21,834 nucleotides of DNA from an uncultured Anaerolineales bacterium. Its GTDB lineage: Bacteria > Chloroflexota > Anaerolineae > Anaerolineales > Villigracilaceae. Both the position numbers and the translations under genes were made by a program. The stretch covers positions 1 through 21,834 of the forward strand of contig CALFXA010000199.1 in NCBI GenBank assembly GCA_937928015.1, written 5' to 3'. The notes beneath the pieces were generated by a model. It worked only from the letters and a program-made list of their open reading frames with translations. It was not told the DNA's origin and did not search any database. Of the stretch, positions 1 to 6,001 are shown piece after piece (within the stretch, counting starts at the first letter, position 1; each line of letters opens with the position of its first letter).

Positions 1-45
1 GATATCCACTCGTGACTGGAGTTCAGACGTGTGCTCTTCCGATCT
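1..45 (+). other. Illumina index adapter left at the contig end
   Basis: Bases 12-45 read as the constant part of the Illumina TruSeq read-2/index adapter (GTGACTGGAGTTCAGACGTG, continuing to CTCTTCCGATCT at 34-45). Bases 4-11 (ATCCACTC) sit where the 8-base i7 index lies; the reverse complement GAGTGGAT is, from memory, TruSeq index 23. Bases 1-3 (GAT) fit the end of the P7 stretch. This is library-construction sequence, not genome. Biological sequence starts at about 46, so any start codon or residue read from 1-45 is artefact. Confidence 0.97.
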
Positions 46-1806
46 CGTCTCGCCGCCAAAGAAGCGGATGCCTCCACCTTTGCCGACCTCGTCAAGCGCG
101 CCGAGCAGGTCGAGGCTGCGTACCAGGCCTGGCAATCGGCCCGCGCCGAAGTCACCCGCTTGGACGGGATCGCGGCCCAATTCCACGAGCATGATGAGAA
201 GCGCCAGCCGCTGCTACGCGAGATCGAGTCAGAGAAGGCCAGGCTGGAACAGGAATTAATGTCGCTGACGGAACAGTCTGAGGCGGTGCAGACCCAATCT
301 GCAACAGCCGAGGAGCTAAAAGGAAAAATCGCCGCCGCCCAATCTGCATTGGAAGAAATCACTTCTAAATTGACTACGCGCAATGGGATCGAATCTCAAC
401 TCCAGGCGGGGCGCGAGCGGCAAGCCGAGCTCAAGGCGGAGAACGAGGCACTCAAGGTCCAGATGGACGAGATGAAGATGCGCATCGACCGTCTGGAAGA
501 AACCGAAGGCGCGGAATGTCCGCTGTGCGGCCAGCCGCTGACCGCCGATCACCGCCTGCAAACCATCGAACAGTTGCGTCAGGATGGCAAGGGCTCGGGC
601 GACCGCTATCGCGCCAACCTGGCCGAGGCCAAGTCACTCGGCGAGGCGCTGGCGGAGTACACGTCACAGATGGCGGCCCTGTCCAACGCGGAGCGCGAAC
701 AATTGGCCGCGTCCAACAGCGTCTCGCAATTGACGGAACGACGGGAAGCGCTGGAGCGTCAATACCAGGAATGGGAACACACGGGCGCAAAGCGCTTGAA
801 GGAAGTGAACAAGATTCTGGAAAGTGGCAAGTACGCCGTTGAGGCACACAAGACGCTCAAGCAGCTCGACAAGGAACTGGCGCGGCTGGGCTACGACCCG
901 TCGGCGCACGAGGCGGCCCGTCAGGCGGAGGCGGCCCAACGCGAGGCGGAAGATCAACACTTGAACCTTGAAAAGGCCAAAGCCGCGTTGCAGCCCATCG
1001 AGGATGAGATCGCCAACTTAAGATCGGAAATTGGGAATCGGGAGTCGGAAATTGGGACACAGCGGGCCGACTATGAGCGCGTCGCGTCGGCGCTGGCGGC
1101 GGCCGAGGCTCAATCCCCCAGCCTGGACCAGGCCGAGCGCGAGTACTTCCGCCTGCGCGAACAGGAGAACCAGGCCCGCGACGAGATGGTAGCTGCCCGC
1201 CAAAAAGTGGACGTACTGGCCTCGCAGCGCACGCGCAAAGTGGACCTGCTATCTCAGCGCGAGGAACTCCAGCGGAACATCGTCCGCCACAAGACACTTG
1301 AACGCGCCTTTGGCAAGGATGGCGTCCCTGCCCTGCTAATTGAACAGGCCCTGCCACAGATCGAGGAGCGCGCCAACGACCTGCTCGACCGCTTGAGCGA
1401 CGGTCAGATGAGCATCCGCTTCGTGACGCAGGCCGAGTACAAGGACAAGAAGCGCGAGGACCTGCGCGAGACGCTCGACATCCAGATCAGCGACGGGGCG
1501 GGACTGCGCGATTATGAAATGTACTCAGGCGGAGAGGCCTTCCGCGTCAACTTCGCCATCCGCCTGGCGCTCTCGGAGGTGCTGGCTCAGCGCAAAGGTG
1601 CGCGCTTGCAAACCCTGGTCATCGACGAAGGCTTCGGCTCGCAGGACGCTCAGGGACGTCAGCGTTTGATCGAGGCCATCAACACGGTCAAGCCCGATTT
1701 TGCGAAGATCCTGGTCATCACGCACCTGGATGAGTTGAAGGACGCCTTCCCGACGCGCATCGAGATCGAGAAGACGGATGGAGGGAGTCAGGTGGTGGTG
1801 AGGTAG
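46..1806 (+). CDS. sbcC: SbcC/Rad50-type DNA repair ATPase, 5'-truncated
   Basis: This is the C-terminal part of an SbcC/Rad50 SMC-like ATPase, which with the nuclease SbcD/Mre11 opens hairpins and processes DNA ends. The frame is open from the adapter junction, so the N-terminal Walker A half and the true start are missing. Long Glu/Lys/Arg/Gln-rich coiled coil flanks a zinc hook, C-P-L-C-G (Cys codons 517-519 and 526-528). The C-terminal ATPase lobe has the signature Y-S-G-G-E (1522-1536), Walker B LVIDE (1615-1629) followed by GFGSQD, and the switch His in VITH (codon 1723-1725). The stop is TAG at 1804-1806. About 587 codons remain, against about 1,000 residues usual for the family. sbcD normally lies just upstream and would be beyond the contig end. 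The hook plus the ATPase motifs make SbcC much likelier than a general SMC protein or RecN. Confidence 0.93.
   Translation, partial: RLAAKEADASTFADLVKRAEQVEAAYQAWQSARAEVTRLDGIAAQFHEHDEKRQPLLREIESEKARLEQELMSLTEQSEAVQTQSATAEELKGKIAAAQSALEEITSKLTTRNGIESQLQAGRERQAELKAENEALKVQMDEMKMRIDRLEETEGAECPLCGQPLTADHRLQTIEQLRQDGKGSGDRYRANLAEAKSLGEALAEYTSQMAALSNAEREQLAASNSVSQLTERREALERQYQEWEHTGAKRLKEVNKILESGKYAVEAHKTLKQLDKELARLGYDPSAHEAARQAEAAQREAEDQHLNLEKAKAALQPIEDEIANLRSEIGNRESEIGTQRADYERVASALAAAEAQSPSLDQAEREYFRLREQENQARDEMVAARQKVDVLASQRTRKVDLLSQREELQRNIVRHKTLERAFGKDGVPALLIEQALPQIEERANDLLDRLSDGQMSIRFVTQAEYKDKKREDLRETLDIQISDGAGLRDYEMYSGGEAFRVNFAIRLALSEVLAQRKGARLQTLVIDEGFGSQDAQGRQRLIEAINTVKPDFAKILVITHLDELKDAFPTRIEIEKTDGGSQVVVR
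1024..1057 (+). repeat. 13-bp direct repeat, 21-nt period, inside the SbcC coil
   Basis: TCGGAAATTGGGA occurs at 1024-1036 and again at 1045-1057. The period is 21 nt, exactly seven codons, so the translation reads SEIGNRE-SEIGTQR and the coiled-coil heptad register is kept. It looks like a small in-frame duplication or low-complexity insertion in the second coil arm. Confidence 0.7.
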
Positions 1807-2025
1807 GGGGAAAAGTGGGGGAACGAGTGAATTGGGGAATAGAAAATGTTTGAACTGTGTATAGATCTGGCGAGTGAACTTCCAACAAGCCTACTGTTCT
1901 AGGATTGGAGCGGATGAGGTTGCCCGCCAAGGCCGCGCGAGCACTTGGCACCCCTATTATCCAATACCCACTTTGTTGGTGTTTATATTATTAAGAGGCT
2001 CTTCTCTCTAAAATTAAAATAATTG

Positions 2026-2700
2026 TTAGTCGTTTTCCTTTAGGGTGACTCTGGGTTTTGCAGGTGGATTATTATCTCTTTCAATTGCTTCAAGAACACT
2101 CCGAACTTTTCTTTCTGGAATTCTATAAGTGTAAATTCTGTCATCAAGCTTCAAGGTCAGGGTAGAGTCTACGAGTGTTGCTAAAAATTTTTCCAATGGT
2201 ATGCCGCTGTTGTGATCGGACTCACCGTCTTGGGTTATTACAAAAGGAATGACAAGTGTTACATCATCGCATTTAGGAGGAATCCCATTGGTATTAGCAG
2301 GAGGGACACTTTTGCCCTTTTCGTTATCGTGCAAATAAACAGGATGGGTTTCGTTTGTAATATTGGAACGTAAAAAACCAGAAATGTGGATGATGGGTTT
2401 TGACGATTTGTTTTTTCCGTAAAAAACAAAACTGATTATGTGGTTAAATTTTCCATTGCTCAAACTACAACTTATAAATCTTCGATTAGTATCCAAAACA
2501 AATTCATTTGCCCGTCTATACAACAATACAGCTATCCAGATAAAACTGAGGACAATAGCTAATATAACTACTATGAGTTTAATATTCGTAGATGTAAAAA
2601 AGGGTTTCCCAGTAACTTGGAAATAAATGTTGTCGCCAAAAAGTAGAGTAATAATGGTTAACCCAATCCCTAGAGTCTCAAAGATATTTTTTCTATTCAC
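2026..2700 (-). CDS. Orphan two-helix membrane protein, unknown function
   Basis: The 224-residue product is not recognised. Two hydrophobic segments lie near the N-terminus (about residues 9-25 and 40-62), separated by a short loop. They are followed by basic YRR and a soluble domain of about 160 residues rich in beta-type sequence. The start is GTG (2698-2700), chosen because GGAAGG lies 8 nt upstream on the minus strand; the stop is TAA at 2026-2028. Base composition is strikingly AT-rich beside all neighbours, and codon choice follows it (many AAT, AAA, TTT, ATA), which points to recent acquisition. It is convergent with sbcC, divergent from the glycosyltransferase, and has no operon partner. 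Membrane-anchored proteins of this shape occur among accessory or defence-type genes, but nothing here proves that role. Confidence 0.7.
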   Translation of the reverse strand: MNRKNIFETLGIGLTIITLLFGDNIYFQVTGKPFFTSTNIKLIVVILAIVLSFIWIAVLLYRRANEFVLDTNRRFISCSLSNGKFNHIISFVFYGKNKSSKPIIHISGFLRSNITNETHPVYLHDNEKGKSVPPANTNGIPPKCDDVTLVIPFVITQDGESDHNSGIPLEKFLATLVDSTLTLKLDDRIYTYRIPERKVRSVLEAIERDNNPPAKPRVTLKEND

Positions 2701-3030
2701 ATTTATATCCTTCCCGATTTTTTATGAAAACAATACCCAACTAATATATAGGACGCCATATACTAAAATACCTGAATAATTTTAACACTTTGGTGGACGA
2801 CCTACAATATCCACAATTTCACTCCTCCTCACAGCTAACTTTCTTTCTAAAGATGAACACATACGACGATAAACCAAGTGTTTTCAAAAATATCAACTTG
2901 ATTGGGACAAAATATGATAAATGACGAGAGAACTTACAAAGTCAGTGAGTTTGAAGTTTTTCCCTAAATTGACCATGCAGAAAGCGAATCAAACACGTAA
3001 TGGATACTACGGGGTAGTCGTCTTCACTTC
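2701..3030. other. AT-rich intergenic region between divergent genes
   Basis: These 330 bases hold no convincing ORF, RNA gene or repeat. They are AT-rich like the gene at 2026-2700 and turn GC-rich again only inside the next gene. They must carry the promoters of both divergent genes. I see AT-rich stretches that could serve (for example 2741-2790), but no -35/-10 pair I would defend. A short hairpin, ACTAC-GGG-GTAGT, lies at 3006-3018, just before the glycosyltransferase start. Confidence 0.5.
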
Positions 3031-4209
3031 ATGCTTCCACTCATCATCTCCACTCTTGTCTTTTTAATTGGAATTGCCATTATTTTCTGGCTGCACAATC
3101 AATACCATCTCGACATCATCGTCGAGTCCCTCCCTTCGACTTCGCTCAGGGAGAAAGGGGCAGTTCCGCTGATCTCGGTCTGCATCCCTGCACGGAACGA
3201 GGCGCGCAACATCGGCCGATGCGTGGGGGCAGTGCTGGCGCAGGATTATCCCAACTTCGAGGTCATCGTGCTGGATGACCGTTCGACGGATTCCACACCT
3301 GAGATTCTTCGTGGCTTCGAGGTTCAAGATGACAGACTAAAAATAATCCACGGCGTGGACCTGCCCGCGGGCTGGGCGGGCAAGCCGCATGCGTTGTATC
3401 AAACGGCAAAAGTGGCGAGCGGCGAGTGGCTGTGCTTCATCGATGCGGATACCTTCCTCGCGCCGCAAGCCCTGTCCGCGACATACGCCAAGGCCCTCAA
3501 AACCCGCGCCGACATGCTGACCCTGATGACCTTCCAGATCCTCGGCTCGTTCTGGGAAAAGACGGTCATGCCGCTGGTGATGACGGCGCTCTCGGTGGGA
3601 TTCTCGCCGCGCAAGGTCAATGACCCGTCCACGCGGGATGCCATCGCCAACGGACAGTTCATCTTCATCAGGCGGACGGTCTACGACGCCATCGGCGGAC
3701 ATGAGCGCGTCAGGGATCAGATCGTGGAGGACAAGGCCATCTCCGAACAGGTCAAGTGGAACGGCTATCGCCTGGTGGTGGCCGACGGGATGCAGGTGGC
3801 CAGCACACGCATGTACACCTCCCTGCCCGAGATGTGGGAAGGCTGGACCAAGAATATCTATCTCGGTCTGTCAGACCATCCATCCCTGTTGCTGCTGGGA
3901 GCCTTCGGCGCAACGCTGGCGGTTATCGCGGCGGTGGCGCTGCCCGCCTGGCCGCTACTTGGTTTGGGATGGTGGCTGAATGGCGGCGGGTGGCAGGCAA
4001 CAGCCGTGATGGCGGAATCCGCCCTGTTGTGGGCGTACCTGCTCAGGGTCCGTGCGAGAGCGGCACAGAAGATGAGAATCTCGGGCTGGTGGGCGTTGTC
4101 CACGCCGCTGGGGGCGGGCGTCTTCGCCGCCATGATGCTCACTTCCGCATGGAAGGTGCTGTCGGGCCAGGGGGTGACGTGGAAGGGCCGCGTATATTCC
4201 AAAAAGTGA
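3031..4209 (+). CDS. Membrane family-2 glycosyltransferase (HpnB/CrtQ-like)
   Basis: A 392-residue GT2 enzyme that would transfer a sugar to a lipid or isoprenoid acceptor at the membrane; the acceptor cannot be read from sequence. An N-terminal membrane segment (about 3-21) precedes the GT-A domain: PARNEARN (53-60), nucleotide-binding LDDRSTD (81-87), GWAGKPHAL (114-122), the DAD metal motif (138-140) and catalytic-type VED (232-234). EGWTKN (270-275) fills the QxxRW position. Two or more C-terminal helices follow (about 285-345 and 360-385). The GWAGKPHAL block and overall layout recall hopanoid HpnB and carotenoid CrtQ-type enzymes. No clear Shine-Dalgarno precedes ATG 3031, but an upstream in-frame TAG and the fit of the membrane segment support that start. 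Residues 34-43 come from a short mobile-type repeat. The gene is followed directly by a terminator. Confidence 0.85.
   Translation: MLPLIISTLVFLIGIAIIFWLHNQYHLDIIVESLPSTSLREKGAVPLISVCIPARNEARNIGRCVGAVLAQDYPNFEVIVLDDRSTDSTPEILRGFEVQDDRLKIIHGVDLPAGWAGKPHALYQTAKVASGEWLCFIDADTFLAPQALSATYAKALKTRADMLTLMTFQILGSFWEKTVMPLVMTALSVGFSPRKVNDPSTRDAIANGQFIFIRRTVYDAIGGHERVRDQIVEDKAISEQVKWNGYRLVVADGMQVASTRMYTSLPEMWEGWTKNIYLGLSDHPSLLLLGAFGATLAVIAAVALPAWPLLGLGWWLNGGGWQATAVMAESALLWAYLLRVRARAAQKMRISGWWALSTPLGAGVFAAMMLTSAWKVLSGQGVTWKGRVYSKK
3131..3152. repeat. CCCTTCGACTTCGCTCAGGG-type repeat inside a gene
   Basis: The core CCCTTCGACTTCGCTCAGGG lies at 3132-3151, with CCCT/AGGG and CGA/TCG able to pair as an imperfect hairpin. 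It is translated in frame as LPSTSLRE between the N-terminal membrane segment and the catalytic domain. A diverged relative sits at 7919-7938. I know this core as a dispersed short repeat in Anaerolineae-type assemblies (recollection, not a search). Confidence 0.6.
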
Positions 4210-4210
4210 C

Positions 4211-4244
4211 AAACTCCCTTCGCTAGCTTGGCGAAGGGAGTTTT
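4211..4244 (+). terminator. Rho-independent terminator after the glycosyltransferase
   Basis: AAACTCCCTTCGC (4211-4223) pairs perfectly with GCGAAGGGAGTTT (4231-4243) around a 7-nt loop, and a T-run follows (4241-4244). The stop codon ends 2 bases before the stem. It separates this gene from the copper operon promoter that begins at 4250. Confidence 0.9.
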
Positions 4245-4249
4245 CTTGC

Positions 4250-4278
4250 TTGACAATCTTTACCTCCTTTGTTATATT
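4250..4278 (+). promoter_or_regulatory. Near-consensus sigma-70 promoter of the copper operon
   Basis: TTGACA (4250-4255) and TATATT (4273-4278) are separated by exactly 17 bp. Transcription would begin at about 4285, leaving a short leader before ATG 4314. This is the clearest promoter in the window; such a strong core implies that control is by repression. Confidence 0.85.
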
Positions 4279-4302
4279 TTGATTCATTCTGATAAATATA
4301 AC
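4271..4302. promoter_or_regulatory. Palindromic operator over the -10 box
   Basis: GTTATATTT (4271-4279) and AAATATAAC (4294-4302) form a perfect 9-bp inverted repeat with a 14-nt spacer. The left arm contains the -10 hexamer and the right arm lies past the probable start site. A bound dimer or tetramer would block RNA polymerase. The likeliest ligand is the HTH protein encoded directly downstream, making this an autoregulatory site (inference). Confidence 0.65.
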
Positions 4303-4313
4303 AAAAGGTAACA

Positions 4314-4865
4314 ATGCCCCACTCCGCCAGCCGTGAACAGAAGATTCTCGAGATCTTGAAAAACCAGGGCAGCGCGTCCATCCAGGAACTGACCGAAACA
4401 CTGGGCGTTTCGGCGATGACCGTCCATCGCGACTTGAATCGCATGGCGGCGGCGGGAGCGATCCAAAAAACGCACGGGGGCGCATCGCTGGCAACGGGCT
4501 CAACAGGCGGCTGCGCCATGTGCGGAAAACCCATCAGTGAGCGCACCCTGTTCCTGTTCCACCTGCCCAGCGGTGAACAGCGCCGCGCCTGCTGCGCCCA
4601 CTGCGGGCTGGCCCTCTTTCAGGGGACGCCCGGTGCAACCCAGGCCATGACCGCCGACTTTCTGCACGGACACATCGTCAGCGCGGGACAGGCGGTCTAT
4701 CTGCTCGGCAGCGAACTGACGGTCTGTTGTGTGCCAAGTGTGTTGAGTTTTGGTTCCCCCGCCGAGGCGGAACGTTTCCAAAAGGGATTCGGCGGACGGC
4801 TGGCCAATTTGCAGGAAACCCTGCATTTTCTGCATGAAAGTATGCAGGCCAGCCCTTCCGCATAG
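4314..4865 (+). CDS. DeoR-type HTH / NosL-like metal-binding fusion regulator
   Basis: A 183-residue protein of two parts. Residues 5-57 are a DeoR-type winged helix (REQKILEIL, SIQELTETLGVSAMTVHRDL, G-AIQKTHGGA). After a Gly/Thr linker, residues 64-165 resemble the NosL copper-binding fold: paired CAMC (67-70) and CCAHC (93-97), then the NosL-like run H118/H120, AVYLLGSE, P-x3-SFGS-x3-AERF-x3-FGG. Extra cysteines are C138 and C139. It lacks the sugar-phosphate sensor domain (about 200 residues) of ordinary DeoR proteins and has no signal peptide, so it acts in the cytoplasm. AAAGGT precedes ATG 4314. It is the first gene of an operon with a PCu(A)C copper chaperone, behind a promoter with a palindrome. 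I infer a copper- or redox-responsive repressor. The HTH is certain, the NosL relationship likely, the ligand unproven. Confidence 0.8.
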   Translation: MPHSASREQKILEILKNQGSASIQELTETLGVSAMTVHRDLNRMAAAGAIQKTHGGASLATGSTGGCAMCGKPISERTLFLFHLPSGEQRRACCAHCGLALFQGTPGATQAMTADFLHGHIVSAGQAVYLLGSELTVCCVPSVLSFGSPAEAERFQKGFGGRLANLQETLHFLHESMQASPSA

Positions 4866-4893
4866 CTTCCAAAATCGCCAAAGGAGAAAGAGA

Positions 4894-5355
4894 ATGAAGA
4901 GATCTTTGACGTTTGCCCTGATGGGCATGTTATTGTTGAGCGCCTGTGGGACGGGTGGAGGCGAAGTGATCGAGGTTCATGACCCGTGGGCGCGACCCGC
5001 CATAACGGGCGAGAACAGCGCCATTTATCTTCTGCTCCACAACCACACCGCCAACGACGACGAACTCATGAGCGCTTCGAGTGACGTAGCTGCGAGCGTT
5101 GAACTGCACGAAAGCAAGATGGTGGAAGGCAGCGACATGATGGAAATGACGCCCGTGGCGTCGGTGCCCCTGCCCGCCGATGGTGAGGTAGAGTTCAAGC
5201 CGGGCGGCCTGCACATCATGCTGTTCGGCCTGAAACGTGACCTGAAGGTGGGTGACCAGTTCGACGTCACCCTGACCTTCAAAAGCGGCCTGACCCTCAA
5301 GGTGACCGTCCCCGTCATGGAAAACATGGACGGCACCCACATGGACGGCATGTAA
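4894..5355 (+). CDS. PCu(A)C-family periplasmic copper chaperone lipoprotein
   Basis: A 153-residue extracytoplasmic copper carrier of the PCu(A)C family (DUF461), which delivers Cu(I) to the CuA or CuB centres of cytochrome oxidases. The signal peptide ends in the lipobox LLSAC (lipid Cys18). The family hallmarks are DPWARPA (30-36), the HESKM region with H72, then M83/M85, and LHIML with H107-x-M109. M85 to H107 keeps the usual 21-residue gap; H72 to M85 is two residues longer than the classical 10. The tail is Met/His-rich (MENMDGTHMDGM), probably extra Cu(I) ligands. The start at 4894 is chosen because AAGGAG (4881-4886) lies 7 nt upstream and the signal peptide begins there; a longer reading frame back to 4750 overlaps the preceding gene. 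It sits 28 nt after the HTH/NosL gene, in the same operon. Confidence 0.9.
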   Translation: MKRSLTFALMGMLLLSACGTGGGEVIEVHDPWARPAITGENSAIYLLLHNHTANDDELMSASSDVAASVELHESKMVEGSDMMEMTPVASVPLPADGEVEFKPGGLHIMLFGLKRDLKVGDQFDVTLTFKSGLTLKVTVPVMENMDGTHMDGM

Positions 5356-5373
5356 CCTTTTCGCAGTTCGTCC

Positions 5374-5406
5374 AATCCCCATCCTTTTGCAGGATGGGGA
5401 TTTTTT
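5374..5406 (+). terminator. Rho-independent terminator of the copper operon
   Basis: AATCCCCATCCT (5374-5385) pairs perfectly with AGGATGGGGATT (5391-5402) around a 5-nt loop, followed by a T-tract (5401-5406). It closes the HTH/NosL-PCu(A)C operon and isolates it from nrfHA. Confidence 0.93.
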
Positions 5407-5418
5407 GATTCTCCAGTT

Positions 5419-5436
5419 TTGTGACTAAAGTCACAA
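5419..5436. promoter_or_regulatory. CRP/FNR-family operator upstream of nrfHA
   Basis: TTGTGACTAAAGTCACAA is a palindrome with 8-bp arms around AA and fits TGTGA-N6-TCACA, the CRP/FNR superfamily pattern. Its centre (5427.5) lies about 41.5 bp before a start site near 5469, the position of a class II activator given TATAGA at 5455-5460. Candidate regulators for nitrite respiration include HcpR-, DNR- or FNR-like proteins; none is encoded in the window. Confidence 0.8.
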
Positions 5437-5445
5437 CAAATACGA

Positions 5446-5465
5446 CTAATTCTGTATAGAATTAG
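5446..5465 (+). promoter_or_regulatory. nrfHA core promoter embedded in a second palindrome
   Basis: CTAATTCT (5446-5453) and AGAATTAG (5458-5465) form a perfect 8-bp inverted repeat around GTAT, and the probable -10 TATAGA (5455-5460) lies within it. No -35 hexamer is evident at the right distance, as expected of an activator-dependent promoter. The palindrome may be a second operator, so that nrfHA would need the upstream activator and loss of a repressor. Confidence 0.55.
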
Positions 5466-5500
5466 AGCAGGATTAATACTTGATTCCATAAAGGTGCCGC

Positions 5501-5989
5501 ATGTCCAAACTCCCGATCTTCATCGCCCTTGCAGCCGCAGCGATCGCCCTGGGGGCCTTCGTCCTGGTGACCGACGCGCCCGCCTATGCGGGCACCGCCT
5601 CGGACACCTGCAACAACTGTCACGTGATGGAGCCCATGTACGAAAACTACTATCACGCCGCTCATCAGCGCGCGGCCGAATGCGCCGACTGTCACCTGCC
5701 CCACCAAAACGTCATCGCCTATTACATCGAAAAAGGACGCCAAGGCGCACACGACGTGTATGTCTTCAGCCTCGGCAAGACGCCCGAGGTGATCCGCGCC
5801 AACGAACACTCGCAGGAGATCATCCAGTCGAACTGCATCCGTTGCCATCAGCAGACGGTCGAGACCATCACGATGGGCGCCCAGCCTTTCGACCGTCAGT
5901 GCTGGGACTGTCACCGAAACGTGGCCCACGGTCCGCGCGGACTCTCGAATACCCCTTATCAGGACTCTACTCTCTATCCCATCAAATAG
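5501..5989 (+). CDS. nrfH: Tetraheme cytochrome c quinol dehydrogenase NrfH
   Basis: NrfH oxidises menaquinol in the membrane and passes electrons to NrfA. The 162-residue protein has an N-terminal membrane anchor (about 5-23) and four CxxCH heme sites in order: CNNCH, CADCH, CIRCH and CWDCH. The first is followed by V-M, matching the NrfH/NapC-family pattern in which a methionine just after the motif ligates heme 1. Length and heme count are typical of NrfH. AAGGTG (5491-5496) supports ATG 5501. nrfA follows after 12 nt, so the two form an operon, presumably under the FNR-type site upstream. Maturation needs a cytochrome c biogenesis system, which is not in this window. Confidence 0.95.
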   Translation: MSKLPIFIALAAAAIALGAFVLVTDAPAYAGTASDTCNNCHVMEPMYENYYHAAHQRAAECADCHLPHQNVIAYYIEKGRQGAHDVYVFSLGKTPEVIRANEHSQEIIQSNCIRCHQQTVETITMGAQPFDRQCWDCHRNVAHGPRGLSNTPYQDSTLYPIK

Positions 5990-6001
5990 GAGAATGCATC
6001 C

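Noticed and set aside
1807..2025. Possible tRNA or attachment site at the island boundary
   Set aside because: I looked for a cloverleaf and for a direct repeat near 3000 and found neither.
4750..4893. Longer reading frame for the PCu(A)C gene
   Set aside because: It overlaps the end of the HTH/NosL gene and has no signal-peptide character; AAGGAG and the lipobox signal fix the start at 4894.
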